Positions 43,526 through 51,622 of a DNA stretch of 51,622 nucleotides are shown here, piece after piece. The DNA is taken from positions 1 to 51,622 of the forward strand of contig CAMHKU010000009.1 of NCBI GenBank assembly GCA_946185805.1, written 5' to 3'. The notes under the pieces were generated by a model. It saw only the letters and a list, made by a program, of their open reading frames with translations. It was not told the origin of the DNA and did no database searches. Origin of the DNA: an uncultured Prevotellaceae bacterium (GTDB taxonomy: Bacteria > Bacteroidota > Bacteroidia > Bacteroidales > Bacteroidaceae). The position numbers and the translations under genes were made by a program. Every line of letters starts with the position of its first letter. Positions within the stretch are counted from its first letter, which is position 1.

Positions 43526-45229
43526 TTATTTCTTTTGCTTGGCTGTCTTGGGCAGGTCGCCGGTGCGGGTCAGCGTGAAGTCGGTGGCAGAGAACCACTT
43601 GGAGCGGCACTGCTGGCCCGTGATGGTCTTGTCGCTCGTCATGCCGTAGGCTATGGTGCCGTCGGCTGCAACGATATTCTCAATAGTGACTACCGACCAG
43701 CCGTCGAGGCATTCGGCATGATTGCGCACAGCAGCAGAGTCTATCTGCAGGCTGAGGTACTTCAGGCTACCAGCCTTGTCCCGTCCATACTCCAGTTCCT
43801 GCTGCAGCAGGTCGTAGAGTCCGGCAGGCTTGTTCTCGTAGGCGGGAATCTCCATCAGGTAGGTGCTGTCAGCCGCCATCGCATAGACGTAGGCCCCAGG
43901 CCCTTCGGCACGCACCAGGCAATCCATCCGATAGACGCCGGGCTCGACGCTCTCTGAGCGCTCCACGCGCAGCACGGCCTCGCAGTTGTCATTATAAGTG
44001 TCGAGATAGCGCTGCTCTCCGTCACCCGTAGGATAGCGCCCGCTCCAGGTGTAGTGGTCGCAGTTGCCGGCGGTCAGCAGGTTCCACCCACCCTTTCGCA
44101 GGAAGTCGCGGTCCTTCTCACTCATCTTCACGCCCTGATAGCGGTAACTGACGTGGTGGTCATACTTCTGGTGGAAGTAATCATCACTATACTGATTCAT
44201 GATGATGCCTGTGGGCACGACGCAGCAGAGGGCAGCAATCCAAAGAATAATCCACGTGATACGTTGTCCGACGCCCATCGGCTGAGTCTTGCCCGTGAGC
44301 GAAAGCACCATGTGGATGATGGCGTAGATGGGTATCAGCAGCAGCATGAACAGAGCGAAGGCAAAGAGTATCAGCACCATAGGGTTAGTCTGATATAGTC
44401 CCGCCAGTCCCAGTGTATCCAAACTAAACGGCATATTGCTGGTTATCGGCAAGGCAAGAGCACAGACTATCACCACTAGTGCGAACAGTGCCCCGAGGCA
44501 GAGAACCAGACAAGCTATCATAGCCATGCCCACGAAAAATCCGAACAGCAGTTTCAGCAGCAAGGAGAAAAGCGTGCGCAGCAGGTTGGGCTGCTGAGCG
44601 GTGGCCTCGTCTTTCTCCACCACCACGTCGGCCAGGTTCTGGGGCGTCACCTCCTTGCCCTCCATCTGGAGAATCTGCTCTGGCGTCTTGGCCTCAGGCA
44701 GCACGATGGCCAGAATGATGTAGACTATCAGGCCGACACCGTAGAAAGCTGTGAACACGACGGTGGCCAGTCGCCAGATGACGGGGTCGGTATTGGTATA
44801 GGTGGCGAATCCCGAGAGCACACCCGCCAGCAGCTTGTCCTTGGGATTGCGGAAGAGCTTCTTGCCCGCCGTCCTCGCGCGCACATTATCATATATGCCC
44901 TGTGCCGCAGAGCGGGCTGAGTCGTAACGGTGGCCGGCCGATGCAGCCTCGTCGATCTTCTCTTCGTCTCCAGTCAGCTCTTCGGGCTGGCCAATGCGCG
45001 TTATGATGGCCTTCACGTGGTCGATGGTGATGGCCTCCGTGCCCTGCTGTCGCAGTTCGTCAAACAGCTCGGCAATGCGGGTTTCGATGTCGTCAACGAT
45101 TTCGTCGCCGCCCTCCTGCTTGCCAAATGAGTGGCGGAGCGAGTCGATATAGTGCTGCAGCATGTCGTAGGCGTCTTCATCAATCTGGAACAGCCGGCCG
45201 CAGAGGTTGATGGTGATATTCTTCTTCAT
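43526..45229 (-). CDS. PspC-domain membrane protein
   Basis: 567 residues. An N-terminal cytoplasmic region (about 1-90) with a helical pattern (DAYDMLQHYIDSLRHSFG...VDDIETRIAELFDELR...ITRIGQPEEL) common to Bacteroidales PspC proteins is followed by the PspC domain at about 123-180 (KKLFRNPKDKLLAGVLSGFATYTNTDPVIWRLATVV). Several more membrane helices follow between about 215 and 345, then an extracytoplasmic C-terminal domain. Related proteins take part in envelope stress. The gene overlaps the upstream padR by 4 bp (ATGA), so the two are translated together and the PadR protein probably controls it. Confidence 0.92.
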   Translation of the reverse strand: MKKNITINLCGRLFQIDEDAYDMLQHYIDSLRHSFGKQEGGDEIVDDIETRIAELFDELRQQGTEAITIDHVKAIITRIGQPEELTGDEEKIDEAASAGHRYDSARSAAQGIYDNVRARTAGKKLFRNPKDKLLAGVLSGFATYTNTDPVIWRLATVVFTAFYGVGLIVYIILAIVLPEAKTPEQILQMEGKEVTPQNLADVVVEKDEATAQQPNLLRTLFSLLLKLLFGFFVGMAMIACLVLCLGALFALVVIVCALALPITSNMPFSLDTLGLAGLYQTNPMVLILFAFALFMLLLIPIYAIIHMVLSLTGKTQPMGVGQRITWIILWIAALCCVVPTGIIMNQYSDDYFHQKYDHHVSYRYQGVKMSEKDRDFLRKGGWNLLTAGNCDHYTWSGRYPTGDGEQRYLDTYNDNCEAVLRVERSESVEPGVYRMDCLVRAEGPGAYVYAMAADSTYLMEIPAYENKPAGLYDLLQQELEYGRDKAGSLKYLSLQIDSAAVRNHAECLDGWSVVTIENIVAADGTIAYGMTSDKTITGQQCRSKWFSATDFTLTRTGDLPKTAKQKK

Positions 45230-45576
45230 TTTGATTCTAACATTTTAGGGTGGATATTCTTGAGATAGTTAATGGTACCGGCCAGTTCAGTCCATGCGGC
45301 GTCGAGGCCTTCAAGGAATTGTTCACCCTCGGGGCTGAGGGCGTAGTACTTGCGAGGAGGCCCTTGGGTGGACTCCTGCCACTGGTAGCTGAGCAGCCCG
45401 TCGTTCTTCAGACGGGTGAGCAGGGGGTAGAGCGTACCCTCCACCACGAGCAGTTCGGCAGCCTTCAACTGCTGGATGATGTCACTGGCGTAGCACGGGC
45501 GGTGCTTCAGCAGTAGCAGCACACAGTACTCCAGCATACCCTTGCGCATCTGCGATTTTGCATTCTCGATATTCAT
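45226..45576 (-). CDS. PadR-family transcriptional regulator
   Basis: 116 residues, the short PadR form: winged helix with MLEYCVLLLLKHRPCYASDIIQQLK, the recognition region LLVVEGTLYPLLTRLKNDGLLSY and the wing ESTQGPPRKYYALSPEGEQFL, then a dimerisation helix. PadR/PspC pairs of this kind are common in Bacteroidota and are expected to be autoregulated. A 17 bp inverted repeat lies directly at the promoter (45615-45659). The stop overlaps the pspC start. Confidence 0.95.
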   Translation of the reverse strand: MNIENAKSQMRKGMLEYCVLLLLKHRPCYASDIIQQLKAAELLVVEGTLYPLLTRLKNDGLLSYQWQESTQGPPRKYYALSPEGEQFLEGLDAAWTELAGTINYLKNIHPKMLESK

Positions 45577-45606
45577 ACTTTCTGCGATTTGATTGGATTA
45601 CGGCTG

Positions 45607-45659
45607 CAAAGATAGGCATAATATTGGTACTATGCAATACAAAGTACTAATATTATGCC
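45607..45659 (-). promoter_or_regulatory. padR-pspC promoter with operator palindrome
   Basis: On the minus strand the -7 box TATCTTTG (45607-45614), followed by CAGCCG, is directly abutted by a large inverted repeat: 17 nt arms 45615-45631 and 45643-45659 (GGCATAATATT-R-GTACT) with one mismatch and an 11 nt gap that holds the TTTG -33 element. Binding by the PadR dimer would cover the promoter fully. Confidence 0.8.
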
Positions 45660-45741
45660 AAGAATTATGCTTTATTAACTATCCACCCGAACATATATCG
45701 ACAACAGCAGACAGCCGTCAGCAGCTACAACCAAAGCAGAT

Positions 45742-45790
45742 CCCTTCACCGTACAAGCTAACAATCAGATTGTAGCCGTGCGGTGAAGGG
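45742..45790 (-). terminator. Long hairpin downstream of the calycin-like gene
   Basis: Outer stem CCCTTCACCG / CGGTGAAGGG and an inner stem GCTaACAATC / GATTGTAGC separated by a small internal loop. It lies after the 3' end of the minus-strand gene at 45855 and before padR. There is no T-tract, so terminator function is likely but not certain. Confidence 0.6.
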
Positions 45791-45854
45791 TTGAATCACT
45801 AAGCAATTTCAAGCACAGATTTCACGGGGAAATCCCAGGCAGCCACTGCGACTG

Positions 45855-47360
45855 TCAGCGGCGCACCTTGACGGTAGTGCCGTCAGTCTGGCGGCAGACG
45901 TAAACCTTGCCGGGAACAAGCGCCGATACCCGGCGACCGTCGAGGGTGAAATAGGCGGCAGACTGGCCGGCGGCAGACTGCAGGCTACTGATGGCGGTGG
46001 CGGTGCTCTTCACCTTGACGACATAGCTTGTCATGGCCGACATGTCGGCGTTGATCACGATGACGCTGCACAGGTAACCGTCGTCTTCGGCCTGTACATC
46101 CTTGATGACGTGGGCCGTCTTACCATCGACGGCCACTTCGATGTCGTCGGCCGTTACAGCCTCGTTCAGCGTCATCTCATAGCTGATATCGGCGGGACTG
46201 AAGTCGGGCACGTCATGCCCCTTAATCTTCAGGCCGGTAACCTTGGCGTTGTAAACGAACTCGATGTCATCTACCAGCACTTCGTCATTGTTGCTGCCCT
46301 GTCCGGCATCGGCATTAGTAGAGATGGTTACCAGCACAGCCTTGGGCTCTACGGCATTGCCGGTGGCAATGAAAGGCGCCGTAACGCGCACCCACTCGCC
46401 GTTGGTGGTGGCAATCGTGTTGTTCTTAGCCTTTGCCAAGACGTTGGTGTACTCCTTGTCTTCAGGGTCCTGATAGCGGGTGCCGTCGGTGACGACGGCG
46501 CTGATGGTAGCGTAGGGATGAGCTGCGTTGGGAGTGCCCTGGCTGAACTTCACCCATGCGGCTATAGAGTCGGGCACAGCATACAGCGGCGTGTAGAAGG
46601 GGTCGCCATTGCCGTCAACGGCCTCCGAGCTCATGTCAAGAAAAGCATGGTTGGAAGTGTCGGTAGCAGAAAAAGCTCCGGCGTTCATGCGTCCGGTGGT
46701 CATGGTACCGTTGGCCACGATGCCGAAGACAGAGGTAGCATAGATGCGTGCGCTGGCCTCGCCAGAGTGGGCATCGTCCGACTTCTCGAGATGATTGCCG
46801 GCTAATGCAGCTATGCCTGTGCCACTGGCGAACGAATGCCAACCGTTGGGTTCCACAGCTTTGCTTATTGCGTCGTGCCATGCCTCGAAGCCTTGATTGG
46901 CTATCTGATAGCCGTCGCCGATGGCTACCTGGATAATCTGCCCCAAGGTCTCCATCAGGTTGATGTCAATATAGCAGCGCAGGCGGTCGCCTACAATCTT
47001 GCCGCGCAACTCCACGTAGACAGGCGGCAGCATGCTGCCCATCCAGAAGGTCACATTGGGGTCGTCGCCCGGCGTGATGGCCACATAGTCGGAAGTCATC
47101 AGCAGTGTGACCGAACCATCTTGGTAGGCCTTGATGCCCTTAAGCTCGACGTTGCCCACGCCCATGGGGCCGTCTTCGCTCTGAAGCATGAAATTCTTCA
47201 GGGAGATGTCATACAGTCCGTCATTTTCATTGACAGAGAAGACGGCCTTCTGCTCCGACGATACGCCGTTAACAATAACGGTGACGGGAACGTTGTAATC
47301 TGTAGCGCGGGCGGCGATAGCTGCCAGGGCTACAAACAATAAAGTAAAAATTTTCTTCAT
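45855..47360 (-). CDS. Secreted calycin-like / PCMD domain protein
   Basis: 501 residues with a signal peptide (1-19). N-terminal part (about 20-145) is a beta-barrel resembling calycin-like domains of Bacteroidales (YNVPVTVIVNGVSSEQ..., VGNVELKGIKAYQDGSVTLL). The middle (about 155-375) matches the PCMD type domain (IANQGFEAWHD, NGWHSFASG, EKSDDAHSGEASARIYA, WVRVTAPFIATGNAVEPKAVLVTISTNADAG, NDEVLVDDIEFVYN). The C-terminus AAYFTLDGRRVSALVPGKVYV resembles a short sorting tail. Last gene of a three-gene operon with the two genes upstream; probably a surface carbohydrate-binding protein. Confidence 0.85.
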   Translation of the reverse strand: MKKIFTLLFVALAAIAARATDYNVPVTVIVNGVSSEQKAVFSVNENDGLYDISLKNFMLQSEDGPMGVGNVELKGIKAYQDGSVTLLMTSDYVAITPGDDPNVTFWMGSMLPPVYVELRGKIVGDRLRCYIDINLMETLGQIIQVAIGDGYQIANQGFEAWHDAISKAVEPNGWHSFASGTGIAALAGNHLEKSDDAHSGEASARIYATSVFGIVANGTMTTGRMNAGAFSATDTSNHAFLDMSSEAVDGNGDPFYTPLYAVPDSIAAWVKFSQGTPNAAHPYATISAVVTDGTRYQDPEDKEYTNVLAKAKNNTIATTNGEWVRVTAPFIATGNAVEPKAVLVTISTNADAGQGSNNDEVLVDDIEFVYNAKVTGLKIKGHDVPDFSPADISYEMTLNEAVTADDIEVAVDGKTAHVIKDVQAEDDGYLCSVIVINADMSAMTSYVVKVKSTATAISSLQSAAGQSAAYFTLDGRRVSALVPGKVYVCRQTDGTTVKVRR

Positions 47361-47404
47361 AAGCGATTCAAATATAATTAATTTTACCTATAAATATGTA
47401 AACA

Positions 47405-48160
47405 CTATTTGATTTGGTAGAACAGGCCGACGGTTCCGTAAATAGGATAGAGCGTCTGTTCCACAGTCTTGAAGTCGCTGTGATGGATGCCGGAGAGTCC
47501 CCATGAGAGGTCGGCCGACAATCCAAGCTGACGGTAGAATGTCCAGTCGACGCCTACTGCCACACCCGCCTGGCAGGTGCGCATATCGTCGCTGAAGTCG
47601 TAGGTGGCCCACTGCCCCTCTTCGTTGCCCATCACCACCTTGGTACCCGTAGGCGTGTCTTTGCGTAGATAGCCGTCGGCGGCATAGCCGGAGAAATCCT
47701 TGCTGACAAGCAACGACAGGTAAGGGCCGGCTTTCAGCAGCACCTTTCGGTTTAATGTGTAGGTCAGCTGGAGAGGGACGGTGAACATGCGCTGGCGCAC
47801 CTTCTGACGCACATGGCCGGTATAAAGTCCTTCCAGCTCGTCGTCGTCCATCTTCACCTTCATGTGGTAGCCCTTGGTGGTCACCTCGCCGTCCATATCC
47901 TTGATTTCATAACGCAGGGCGGCCAGCAGCCCAAATCTATCTGTCAGCCGGTACATACAGTCTGCTCCCACCATGAAATTAGGCGTCAGCTTAAATGACT
48001 CGATGCTGCGTATGGTGGCTGGCAGGCCTAAAGGTGCCGTGCCGCCAATGCTGTAGCCCACACGCCCTTTTACCTGAAACTGTCCCTGCTCGTCTTGTGC
48101 CTTCGCAGCGTGCGTGATGAGCAATGACCATAAGAGAAGTATTAATAGTCTATAATTCAT
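47405..48160 (-). CDS. Outer-membrane beta-barrel protein
   Basis: 251 residues with a signal peptide (1-22, ending AKAQ). The rest has alternating strands typical of a PF13568-like 8-stranded porin family: FQVKGRVGYSIGG, FMVGADCMYRLTDRFGLLAALRYEI, FTVPLQLTYTLNRKVLLKAGPYLSLLVS, AGVAVGVDWTFYRQLGLSADLSWGL, YGTVGLFYQI as last strand ending in an aromatic-rich sequence. It lies between two PCMD-type genes and may be their membrane partner. Confidence 0.85.
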   Translation of the reverse strand: MNYRLLILLLWSLLITHAAKAQDEQGQFQVKGRVGYSIGGTAPLGLPATIRSIESFKLTPNFMVGADCMYRLTDRFGLLAALRYEIKDMDGEVTTKGYHMKVKMDDDELEGLYTGHVRQKVRQRMFTVPLQLTYTLNRKVLLKAGPYLSLLVSKDFSGYAADGYLRKDTPTGTKVVMGNEEGQWATYDFSDDMRTCQAGVAVGVDWTFYRQLGLSADLSWGLSGIHHSDFKTVEQTLYPIYGTVGLFYQIK

Positions 48161-48224
48161 AAGTTATCATTTACAGCGATAGCCGCTCGAGCTATGCTCG
48201 CTTGCCACCATAGGGACGCAAGAA

Positions 48225-48265
48225 ATTCTTCACTCTTCACCTTTCACTCTTCACTCTTCACTCTT
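48225..48265 (-). repeat. GAAGAGT heptamer array at the end of the PCMD lipoprotein gene
   Basis: On the transcribed strand units GAAGAGT x2-3, GAAAGGT, GAAGAGT, GAAGAAT. The array encodes the last codons (Ser-Glu-Glu) and the TGA stop of the upstream gene and is followed by a TTTCTTGCGTCC tail and small hairpins, similar to 31842 and 33694. Confidence 0.8.
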
Positions 48266-49384
48266 AAAAGAAATCTCCACCTTATCAATATACAGCGTGC
48301 TGCCTACAGAGCCCTCAAAGGTGTCGCCCGTCTTGCTCGAAGAGAAGACGAGTGCCAGATTGTAGCCACGGTTGGCCAGCAGTGCAGCATCGATAGGAGT
48401 TGAGCCCTTAAAGGTCATTTCAAAAGGTTGCCACTCGCTGGTGGCAGGCAGCTGTGCCACTTCGGCCTCACGCACGGCAAAGCGGCTGGTGCGCACATCG
48501 TCGCCGTGGAGCATCACCTCGTTGCCCTGCTCGTCGTGGTTGAGATATAGCACGGCGTAGATTGTTGGTTCGTCTGTGCGTGAAGCTACTTCCTTGAAGT
48601 CTTTGTCGGTAAACACGTCACCTGGCAGGTATTTATAGTAACCCGTCACCTTGACAGGTTCCTTGGTGTAGGCAATGCCCATATTGGTGGTCTTCAGCGT
48701 GTTTGTCAGTGCGTAGCGGCTGTCGAAAGTACCCAGGAAGAAGTTGCCGGCAGCGATAGGTTTTCTGAACGTCTTACCCCAGGAGCCCGTAGAGCGCGTG
48801 GTCAGCCGGAGGCAGTAGCCGTCATAGCCATTCTCGTCGGGCACGGTGGGGTAATCGGTGGCCGCAGCATTGGGCTTGGCAATCATGAAACCCTCATTGC
48901 CTGATGCCCAAATGCTTTCTTTCTGACCATCGCCGGCCTTGTTATACCATACGTAGTATTTGCCGTTGCTGCTCAGTTCGAAGTCCTCGAAATCGTAGCT
49001 GCTGCTGGGCAGGATTGTTTCCTGGAAATCTACTGTATATCGACGGTGCCACTGGCCGTCTTCAGAGGTAACGGTGTATGTGACAGGCCCCTTGCTAAAA
49101 TCCTGCAGGCTACCGTCGGCCGGCGAAATGGTGGCTCCCGGCGTTAGCTGGAAGTGCAAGGCCAAGGGTGGCAGTGTGGCACGCTCACGGATGGAAAACG
49201 CCAGATGCTCGCTGCTTGAGGGTATGTCACTGATACGCATATCGGTTGGCTGGCTGAAATGCTGAGACAAATGGTCGCCTTCAACCCATGCTTCGAGAAT
49301 GTCGCACTCCATGTTCTGCGGCTCGTCTTTGATACACGACGTGAGCAGCAACGCAGCAAGGGCCAGATAAAATGAATGTTTCAT
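48251..49384 (-). CDS. PCMD-domain lipoprotein
   Basis: 377 residues with lipobox LTSC (Cys17). Residues about 25-115 look like an immunoglobulin-like fold (ADGSLQDFSKGPVTYTVTSEDGQWHRRYTVDF). The PCMD domain follows (YDFEDFELSSNGKYYVWYN..., GSWGKTFRKPIAAGNFFLGTF, GIAYTKEPVKVTGYYKYLPGDVFTDKD, IYAVLYLNHDEQGNEVMLHGDD, LYIDKVEISF). Such proteins are surface-exposed and presumed to bind carbohydrate. First gene of the operon leading to the outer-membrane protein and the calycin-like protein; own promoter at 49434. Confidence 0.9.
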   Translation of the reverse strand: MKHSFYLALAALLLTSCIKDEPQNMECDILEAWVEGDHLSQHFSQPTDMRISDIPSSSEHLAFSIRERATLPPLALHFQLTPGATISPADGSLQDFSKGPVTYTVTSEDGQWHRRYTVDFQETILPSSSYDFEDFELSSNGKYYVWYNKAGDGQKESIWASGNEGFMIAKPNAAATDYPTVPDENGYDGYCLRLTTRSTGSWGKTFRKPIAAGNFFLGTFDSRYALTNTLKTTNMGIAYTKEPVKVTGYYKYLPGDVFTDKDFKEVASRTDEPTIYAVLYLNHDEQGNEVMLHGDDVRTSRFAVREAEVAQLPATSEWQPFEMTFKGSTPIDAALLANRGYNLALVFSSSKTGDTFEGSVGSTLYIDKVEISFKSEE

Positions 49385-49433
49385 TTTGCAATGTTTAATG
49401 TCGGTGTCTCGCTGATGGTTTGAAAAAACGCTG

Positions 49434-49441
49434 CAAAGTTA
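49434..49441 (-). promoter_or_regulatory. Promoter -7 box of the PCMD operon
   Basis: On the minus strand TAACTTTG followed by CAGCG, 49 bp before the start at 49384. No clear -33 motif. Confidence 0.55.
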
Positions 49442-49515
49442 CAATTTTATTTTCGTTTATCACACTTTTATCCGCTCTTTCTTTAGCCACAAAGGACATT
49501 AGGAAACGAGACACT

Positions 49516-50532
49516 TTACTCCGGGCATCGGAGGACACCCTTGGGAAACTGCATGGTGCAGCAATGTAGCGAGCCGTGCTGCCGGATGATGCTACAGCAG
49601 TCAATGCCTACAATGTCGCGTCCGGGGAATGCCATACCGATGGTGCGCAATGCCTGAGCGTCGATGTCGGGCTGACGATAGGTAGGCACGAGGACGGCAC
49701 CGTTGACGACGAGGAAATTGGCATGGGTAGCGGGCAGGCGCAGACGATCCTCGTCGTAGATAGGGCGCGGCATGGGCAGGCGCAGCAGGCGATAAGGACG
49801 GCCGTCGAGGGTACGCAGGGTGCGCAGCTCTTCTTCCATGAGGTGCAACTCGGTGTACTGTTCGTCAGCGGGGTCGTCACAGCCGATATATACTAAGGTG
49901 TCGTCGGGGCAGATGCGCACCAGGGTGTCAATGTGGCCGTCAGTATCGTCGCCCGCCAGTGCACCGTGATTAATCCAGACGATGCGCTCGGCACCGAGTG
50001 CGTCGCTCAGCCGGCAGTCTATCTGCTCGCGCGTCAGTGGCTGGTTACGGTGAGGCGCCATCAGGCAACCGGTGGTGGTGAATACCGTACCGCGGCCGTC
50101 GCTCTCGATGGAACCGCCCTCAAGCACGAAGTCGAGCTGGCTGACATACTCGCCACGGACGATTCCGCAGTCGTAGAGCCTACGGTTGATGGCATTGTCG
50201 AAGTCGGCGGCAAACTTTTCGCCCCAGCCATTGAACTTGAAGTCGAGCAGACGGCTTTCGCCACCGTCGTTGACAAGCGTGATAAAACCGTGGTCGCGTG
50301 CCCACGTGTCGTTGATAGGACACTGCGCGTTGAGCGTGCTGTGGTGCCCGCCGTCGGCACTGACCGTCAGCACCGGCTCGTAGCGCTCGATAGCGGCTAC
50401 CAGCTGGCGGTAGGTGTCGGTAATGTCGTCGAGCATATAGGCCCAGTCGGTATGGGCGTTGGGCCATGTCAACTGCACGCCGCTCTGCGGCTCCCACTCG
50501 GCCGGCAAACGATAATGGAGGTTACTGTGCAT
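49516..50532 (-). CDS. aguA: Agmatine deiminase (peptidyl-arginine deiminase-type fold)
   Basis: Hydrolyses agmatine to N-carbamoylputrescine and ammonia in the polyamine pathway. 338 residues with family features: LPAEWEPQSGVQLTWPN at the start, TWARDHGFI (usual WxRD), the FEGG-like LEGGSIESDGRGT, the histidine-aspartate motif GDDTDGHIDTL and the catalytic cysteine Cys324 in GSLHCCTMQFP. The doubled cysteine at the active site replaces the more common HCxT with HCCT. No signal peptide. The spacer upstream has 9 bp repeats AACGAATTC / AACTAATTC. Confidence 0.92.
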   Translation of the reverse strand: MHSNLHYRLPAEWEPQSGVQLTWPNAHTDWAYMLDDITDTYRQLVAAIERYEPVLTVSADGGHHSTLNAQCPINDTWARDHGFITLVNDGGESRLLDFKFNGWGEKFAADFDNAINRRLYDCGIVRGEYVSQLDFVLEGGSIESDGRGTVFTTTGCLMAPHRNQPLTREQIDCRLSDALGAERIVWINHGALAGDDTDGHIDTLVRICPDDTLVYIGCDDPADEQYTELHLMEEELRTLRTLDGRPYRLLRLPMPRPIYDEDRLRLPATHANFLVVNGAVLVPTYRQPDIDAQALRTIGMAFPGRDIVGIDCCSIIRQHGSLHCCTMQFPKGVLRCPE

Positions 50533-50612
50533 AGGTGTTAAGTTTCATTAGTTGAATTCGTTGAATTAGTTGAATTCGTTGTTTTAAAAAAAGACGGGAA
50601 ACTCCAGTTACT

Positions 50613-50650
50613 AAAAAGCGGGTCGTGGAAGCCGTGCCCCCATGACCCGC
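50613..50650 (-). terminator. Intrinsic terminator of the TPR gene
   Basis: On the minus strand GCGGGTCATGG pairs with CCACGACCCGC (one mismatch), followed by TTTTT. It ends 31 bp downstream of the TPR gene's stop. Confidence 0.85.
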
Positions 50651-50680
50651 ATGACAATTCTGTTATATTAATATTAAGGT

Positions 50681-51622
50681 TTATTTCAGTTCGAGCACCT
50701 GCTTGGCTGTCTCGTTCTCGGGATCGACCTCCTGCAGCTTGGTGGCAAACTGCTTGGCGGTTTCCTTATCATCCTTGTTAATCAGATAGTAGGAGATGAG
50801 ATAGCGGTAAGCCTCGACGAGACGCACCTTGTCGGTATTGTCGCGGTCAGCCTTGGTGCCGAGCAGCTCGACGAGCTTCTCGTAGTGGGGCTTGGCCAGC
50901 TCCTGCTTCGACTCGGGATCCATCTGCATGCCGATACGGGCACGCTGGAAGGCTACGTAGTCCTCAACATCCTGATACTTCGTCAGCAGCCCGGCATACA
51001 CCTCGTCGGCCAGGCGGAGCTTCTCCATCTTGGCAGCCTGGTCCTCCAGGGCGTTGGCATGCTGAGCGTAGAGACGGCCCAGACCGGCATGGTCGCTGGC
51101 AGAAGCCTTCGATACGTCGTTGAGGAACTGCTGGTAGTACTTGATGGCGTTGTCGTAGTCGTTCTTGCCTTTATAAGCGTCGGAGAGGGTCTTCACCACA
51201 CCGGCTTTCTTGTCGGCATTGTCAAACTCCTGCTCCAGGGCTTTCTTGTACTGCTCAATGGCCTCGTCGTGGCGCTTCAGGCCGTTGAGGGCGTTGCCGT
51301 AGTACACGTAGTCCATATAAGAGATGTTGGCCGAGTCGGACTTGTTGAACAGACGGTCGGCATAGTCGAGAGCCTTGTCGAAGTTGCCCTTCTCCGTGTT
51401 GCAGAACATAGCCAGACGGTTCAGCGTAGAGTTGCGGGGCTCTTTCTGCAGACCGAACTCAGCCATCTGGATACCCTTGTCATACTTCTGGGTGAGGTAA
51501 GCCGAGAAAGCGCTCTCGATGATGTCCATCTTCTCCAGCTGGTTCTGGGGCACCTTGTCATAAGCAGCGATAGCCTCGTCGAAATTGTTGGAGATGTAGT
51601 TGATGTGGCCGATGATAGCGTC
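50681..51622 (-). CDS. TPR-repeat protein, N-terminal part outside window
   Basis: The reading frame is open to the window edge and continues the TPR pattern there (INYISNNFDEAIAAYDKVPQ), so the true start lies beyond 51622. At least six TPR-like helix pairs follow, for example AFSAYLTQKYDKGIQMAEFGLQ, YVYYGNALNGLKRHDEAIEQYKKALE and TLSDAYKGKNDYDNAIKYYQQFL, and a last one near LISYYLINKDDKETAKQFATKLQE. These repeats normally bind other proteins. In the visible part no signal peptide or enzyme domain can be seen. Confidence 0.9.
   Translation of the reverse strand, partial: DAIIGHINYISNNFDEAIAAYDKVPQNQLEKMDIIESAFSAYLTQKYDKGIQMAEFGLQKEPRNSTLNRLAMFCNTEKGNFDKALDYADRLFNKSDSANISYMDYVYYGNALNGLKRHDEAIEQYKKALEQEFDNADKKAGVVKTLSDAYKGKNDYDNAIKYYQQFLNDVSKASASDHAGLGRLYAQHANALEDQAAKMEKLRLADEVYAGLLTKYQDVEDYVAFQRARIGMQMDPESKQELAKPHYEKLVELLGTKADRDNTDKVRLVEAYRYLISYYLINKDDKETAKQFATKLQEVDPENETAKQVLELK

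Overview
The window comes from a Bacteroidales genome, most likely Prevotella or a close relative. The evidence is the Bacteroidota-type promoter box TAnnTTTG ahead of many genes with no Shine-Dalgarno signal, two SusC/SusD pairs, typical Bacteroidota families (DUF1599, DUF3098, PCMD/calycin-like, PspC-PadR, BT_3928-like DoxX), and plant cell wall esterases and glycosidases. I see no rRNA, tRNA, CRISPR array, prophage or intact insertion sequence.

Layout. 1-5798 holds mostly housekeeping genes: cca (partial, carrying an in-frame palindromic element), a coiled-coil lipoprotein, DUF1599, a DoxX-family protein, tpiA, a SPOR protein, folE and a membrane protein. 6003-16072 contains a plant-polysaccharide group: GH127/146 arabinofuranosidase, CE15-like glucuronoyl esterase, a two-domain CE6-CE1-like esterase and a GH28 pectinase, with an unrelated YfhO-family protein among them. 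16085-20583 is a minus-strand core operon ftsX-DUF3098-uppP-truB-queA-folK, with GH28 directly downstream. 20705-23954 has a radical SAM protein, a stand-alone AICAR transformylase, a small basic protein and an orphan histidine kinase. 23955-24698 has no gene but carries a roughly 400 bp dyad built from TACACTA iterons. 24699-43340 is the main accessory locus: FAS1 lipoprotein, SusC, SusD, two FAS1 lipoproteins, SusC, SusD, then a large secreted protein under its own promoter. 43526-45576 is a PadR/PspC operon with a clear operator-like palindrome. 45855-49384 is a three-gene PCMD/outer-membrane operon. The window ends with agmatine deiminase and a partial TPR protein.

How it fits together. 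The SusC/SusD locus encodes no enzyme I can recognise. Three surface FAS1 lipoproteins take the place where glycosidases usually sit, so the locus may take up or hold a host- or biofilm-derived ligand rather than digest a glycan. The 6-16 kb group looks aimed at arabinose-decorated, esterified xylan and pectin.

The strongest unexplained patterns are not genes. First, many same-strand spacers are made of degenerate tandem repeats with a period of 7 bp (sometimes 8 or 9). Their units contain stop triplets, so the arrays close all three frames and often supply the stop codon of the upstream gene. Second, several signal peptides in the SusC/SusD locus are encoded by the reverse-complement type of the same heptamers, or are near-identical exchangeable cassettes ending exactly at the lipobox cysteine. 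Third, the TACACTA dyad. Fourth, repeat elements lying in frame inside two enzymes (cca and the CE6-CE1 protein).
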